Origin: Branchiostoma floridae | Lineage: Eukaryota; Chordata; Leptocardii; Amphioxiformes; Branchiostomatidae | Assembly: GCF_000003815.2 (NCBI RefSeq) | Contig: NC_049989.1 | Coordinates: 7,466,195-7,530,194 of the forward strand | Length of the DNA stretch: 64,000 bases | Direction of reading: 5' to 3' | Part shown: piece after piece, positions 61,801 to 64,000 of the stretch | Position numbering within the stretch: position 1 is the stretch's first letter | Layout: each line of letters starts with the position of its first letter | Translations under genes and position numbers: made by a program | The notes under the pieces: generated by a model | What the model saw: the letters and a program-made list of their open reading frames with translations, nothing else | The model's database searches: none | Told to the model about the DNA's origin: nothing

Positions 61801-63291
61801 TGTTCTTCTGGAAGCTAGTATGAAAAGCTATTATGCTCACTGAGTCACATGTGCTAACTACATAACAGAAGCAGTAGATTGTTCATTTCTTGACAAAGAC
61901 ATCACATCACAGAAGCAGTAGATTGTTCATTTCTTGACAAAGACTGGAGCTGTTCAGCAAAAAAATTTTGTGTTGGAAATTGCAGTTTAACCTTTCCAGA
62001 ATGAAAAGCAATAGCTTAATTATGAACATTAGGACTATCTTTAGAGGTTTATAAGTTCAGAAGCCTCTTGTAGAATTGTTCCCTTTACCTTTGCTGCATG
62101 TCCGGTTAACGTGTCCTCAACCATCTCAAGCATACAGATCTGGAACTTGATCACGTCCAGGATCTTGACAGATCTCATCATGCCCGGAACGTCCAGACGC
62201 CCAAACACCTGATAAAACACCAGGCCTCCCTCCCTGTCCTCACCACAGAAACCTCCAGCTGGGAAAAACTTATCCAGGACCTTACAGGAGGGGAGAATAT
62301 GTCAATGATAACTGTGGAAAACTTCATATCCATTACAATAGGGATCAATTATTCCTCAATGATAATAAAGAGAATGTAGCATATTTAAAGTTAACACACA
62401 TACCAATAACAAAAGGTGAAACAAGTAAACACAAAAACACTTGACTGGAATCTTTTAGGACAAATTGATATCAATAAAAGGTAAACGGAATCATTAGAAC
62501 TTTAAAAGGAATGTTAGTAGTAATTATAGACCCATAGAAGGATGAGTCATTTTGTGCCATAGAAATTGTACTTAATCTTTTTGGTGGAAAAAGTGAAATG
62601 CTAAGTAAAGTATCTGAGCTTTCAAAAAAGTATTGTGCTGCCTGGTTTCTCATACTTCTTCACACAAGAGTTCAACAGGTAACATTACCTCTGGCATCTT
62701 AAAGTTCTTTTTAAGATTGTCAACATCCATCTTCTTCCTATAGGTAAGATGCTGGAAAGGAACAGAGAACATTTCAGCAAGAGATTAAGCACAAAGGGAA
62801 AAAAAGAAAAACTAAAATCAAATAAGCTTATCTTGATGCAAAGAAGCATCAATGTTTATTCTATGTATCCTGTTTGACTACAGAAATAATGTAGATATGC
62901 TTTAACGACATGATACTCACATCTCTGTACATCTGCTCTGCCTTGTCAATCTTATACCTTCTTGCTGTTATGGCAGATACAGATGACATGTCAGCAAAAG
63001 ATGCATAATGTTTGCGGTAACTCCATTGATGTAAATCTGAAGCTAATACTATATATTCTGTAGGCTAGTTGCAAAGACACAAATATTAGCCAAGGCACAG
63101 ACCAAACTTAATTGTTGTCAATAAAACAAACAAACAAACAAAACAAATAAACAACAGAACATGAACAAAGTGAATGATTGGGAAAATATCTCATTCAGGA
63201 ACTTGAGCTTCATAGCCTGACCTCTCAGCCACCTGCTGAGGTACTGGTCATCCATGTGGGGCCGCACAAGATCCTGTAGTCTCTCACGGAA
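58880..63291 (-). CDS. SEC14L: SEC14-like lipid-binding protein (CRAL-TRIO plus GOLD), 5' incomplete
   Basis: Twelve exons join in frame: 63222-63291, 62921-62964, 62689-62751, 62089-62280, 61616-61691, 61465-61484 (20 nt), 61263-61323, 60843-60926, 60206-60312, 59781-59926, 59228-59391 and 58880-59040. They give 395 residues. The first visible exon starts FRERLQDLV, which corresponds to about residue 19 of human SEC14L2, so a short first exon with the start codon is missing and was not found up to 64000. Order of domains: CRAL-TRIO N ([16 protein letters not shown]), CRAL-TRIO lipid pocket ([71 protein letters not shown]), and GOLD ([31 protein letters not shown]). The family binds tocopherol, squalene or phosphoinositides and moves lipids between membranes; the ligand here is unknown. 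Confidence 0.93.
60621..60800. repeat. Four short imperfect repeats
   Basis: Segments near 60621, 60665, 60729 and 60773 share catgtccttgtccttggtac followed by tgaaactgtatt and cacta. They lie in an intron of the SEC14-like gene. Confidence 0.75.
61864..61944. repeat. Tandem 44-base duplication
   Basis: acagaagcagtagattgttc followed by atttcttgacaaagac occurs twice, 44 bases apart, in an intron of the SEC14-like gene. Confidence 0.92.
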
Positions 63292-64000
63292 CTGTGTGTG
63301 TTGGGAATGGGTGAAAACGTGAAATGAGTAGAATTCACAGTATTGAGACTTGTTGCAGATTAGTGCTCTGAAATATTGGATGTCAATTTCAGACTTACTA
63401 ACGGTTATATAGACTGAAAAGTACATATGTTAAAATAAGTCATTTGAGACAGCTCAGGATTTTGAAACCTATTCCATGAGTACATGATCCACGTGATCTG
63501 GAGCAATATCCATACAGCGATATCCATTTAGTCCTTTTGACTCCATCAATTATGAATAAATATTTTCCTTTTGCATGGTAAGAAATACACGATATTGTAT
63601 TCCTCAGCATCCTTTTATATTACACGAAGGAAAGCCAGTCTCCTGTTTGAATATCGTACTTTGTTCAGCCTGCAACAGCCTGTCATCTTCTTGTTTGTTT
63701 GACCCTCGTGTTCTGGCTAATCAACTAAACGTTATAATAGCAGGCCCCCAAGGGGGGGGGGGGGGACCGACAACGCTCTACGCTAAATTCGGGAAGGCCG
63801 GCTACGTAATACACTTAATTACTGACGCTTCATTACGCTCTACGTTAAATTATGAAGTTTCCAAATGTATTATGTAAATCTTAATCGTCTTTTGGCTGAA
63901 CTCAGCCGACGGCAGAACACGAGAAGAGAAGATCTAACAACTTGAACTTATAATTCCATCAACAAAATTCAAACTTTGCTTTATATAGACGATATAAAAG
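63292..64000. other. 5' intron or flank of the SEC14-like gene
   Basis: Non-coding as far as I can see. The missing first exon was looked for on the minus strand without success. A run of about 14 G lies near 63752-63765, and CpG content rises after 63700. Confidence 0.4.

Overview
The window is animal nuclear DNA. Its genes are split into many short exons with GT/AG borders, the introns are AT-rich, and short foldback transposons and minisatellites are frequent. The gene content fits an invertebrate deuterostome: a secreted peptidoglycan recognition amidase, a CYP4 P450, an outer-dynein-arm docking protein, a TLCD1/2-type TLC protein and a SEC14-like CRAL-TRIO/GOLD protein. I infer an amphioxus (Branchiostoma), but no species marker proves it. 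An 899-base assembly gap lies at 12433-13331.

Layout, left to right. (1) 1-69: last codons of a RING-finger gene (+). (2) 2144-4353: five-exon gene (+) for a 288-residue protein of the PhnD-like phosphonate/phosphate-binding fold, a family best known from bacterial ABC importers. (3) 6437-20790: 30-exon gene (-) for a protein of about 1287 residues that I cannot name. It contains two diverged copies of a module of roughly 280-300 residues. (4) 22179-23173: two-exon secreted PGRP with a complete zinc site (+). (5) 24493-30257: 12-exon CYP4 P450 (+) with a minisatellite in one intron. (6) 33026-39600: 14-exon ODAD1/CCDC63-type coiled-coil protein (+). (7) 42996-56222: four-exon TLCD1/2-like gene (+) whose third intron is 11.35 kb. 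About 7.4 kb of that intron looks like one inserted element with split direct repeats (A1 ... B1-A2 ... B2), the layout of tyrosine-recombinase retrotransposons. (8) 58880-63291: SEC14-like gene (-), 12 exons visible, with the N-terminal exon not found and probably beyond the window.

The genes look like ordinary neighbours, not a pathway. The PhnD-like gene and the unnamed gene converge, the unnamed gene and PGRP diverge from a 1.4-kb spacer, and the TLCD and SEC14-like genes converge. At least two foldback (MITE-like) families occur in introns and spacers. One has termini containing CTCCAAGCAGA; the other has termini TAGCCT and flanking repeats of 8-9 bp. Gene models were spliced by hand: every join listed keeps the reading frame, and uncertain joins are flagged.
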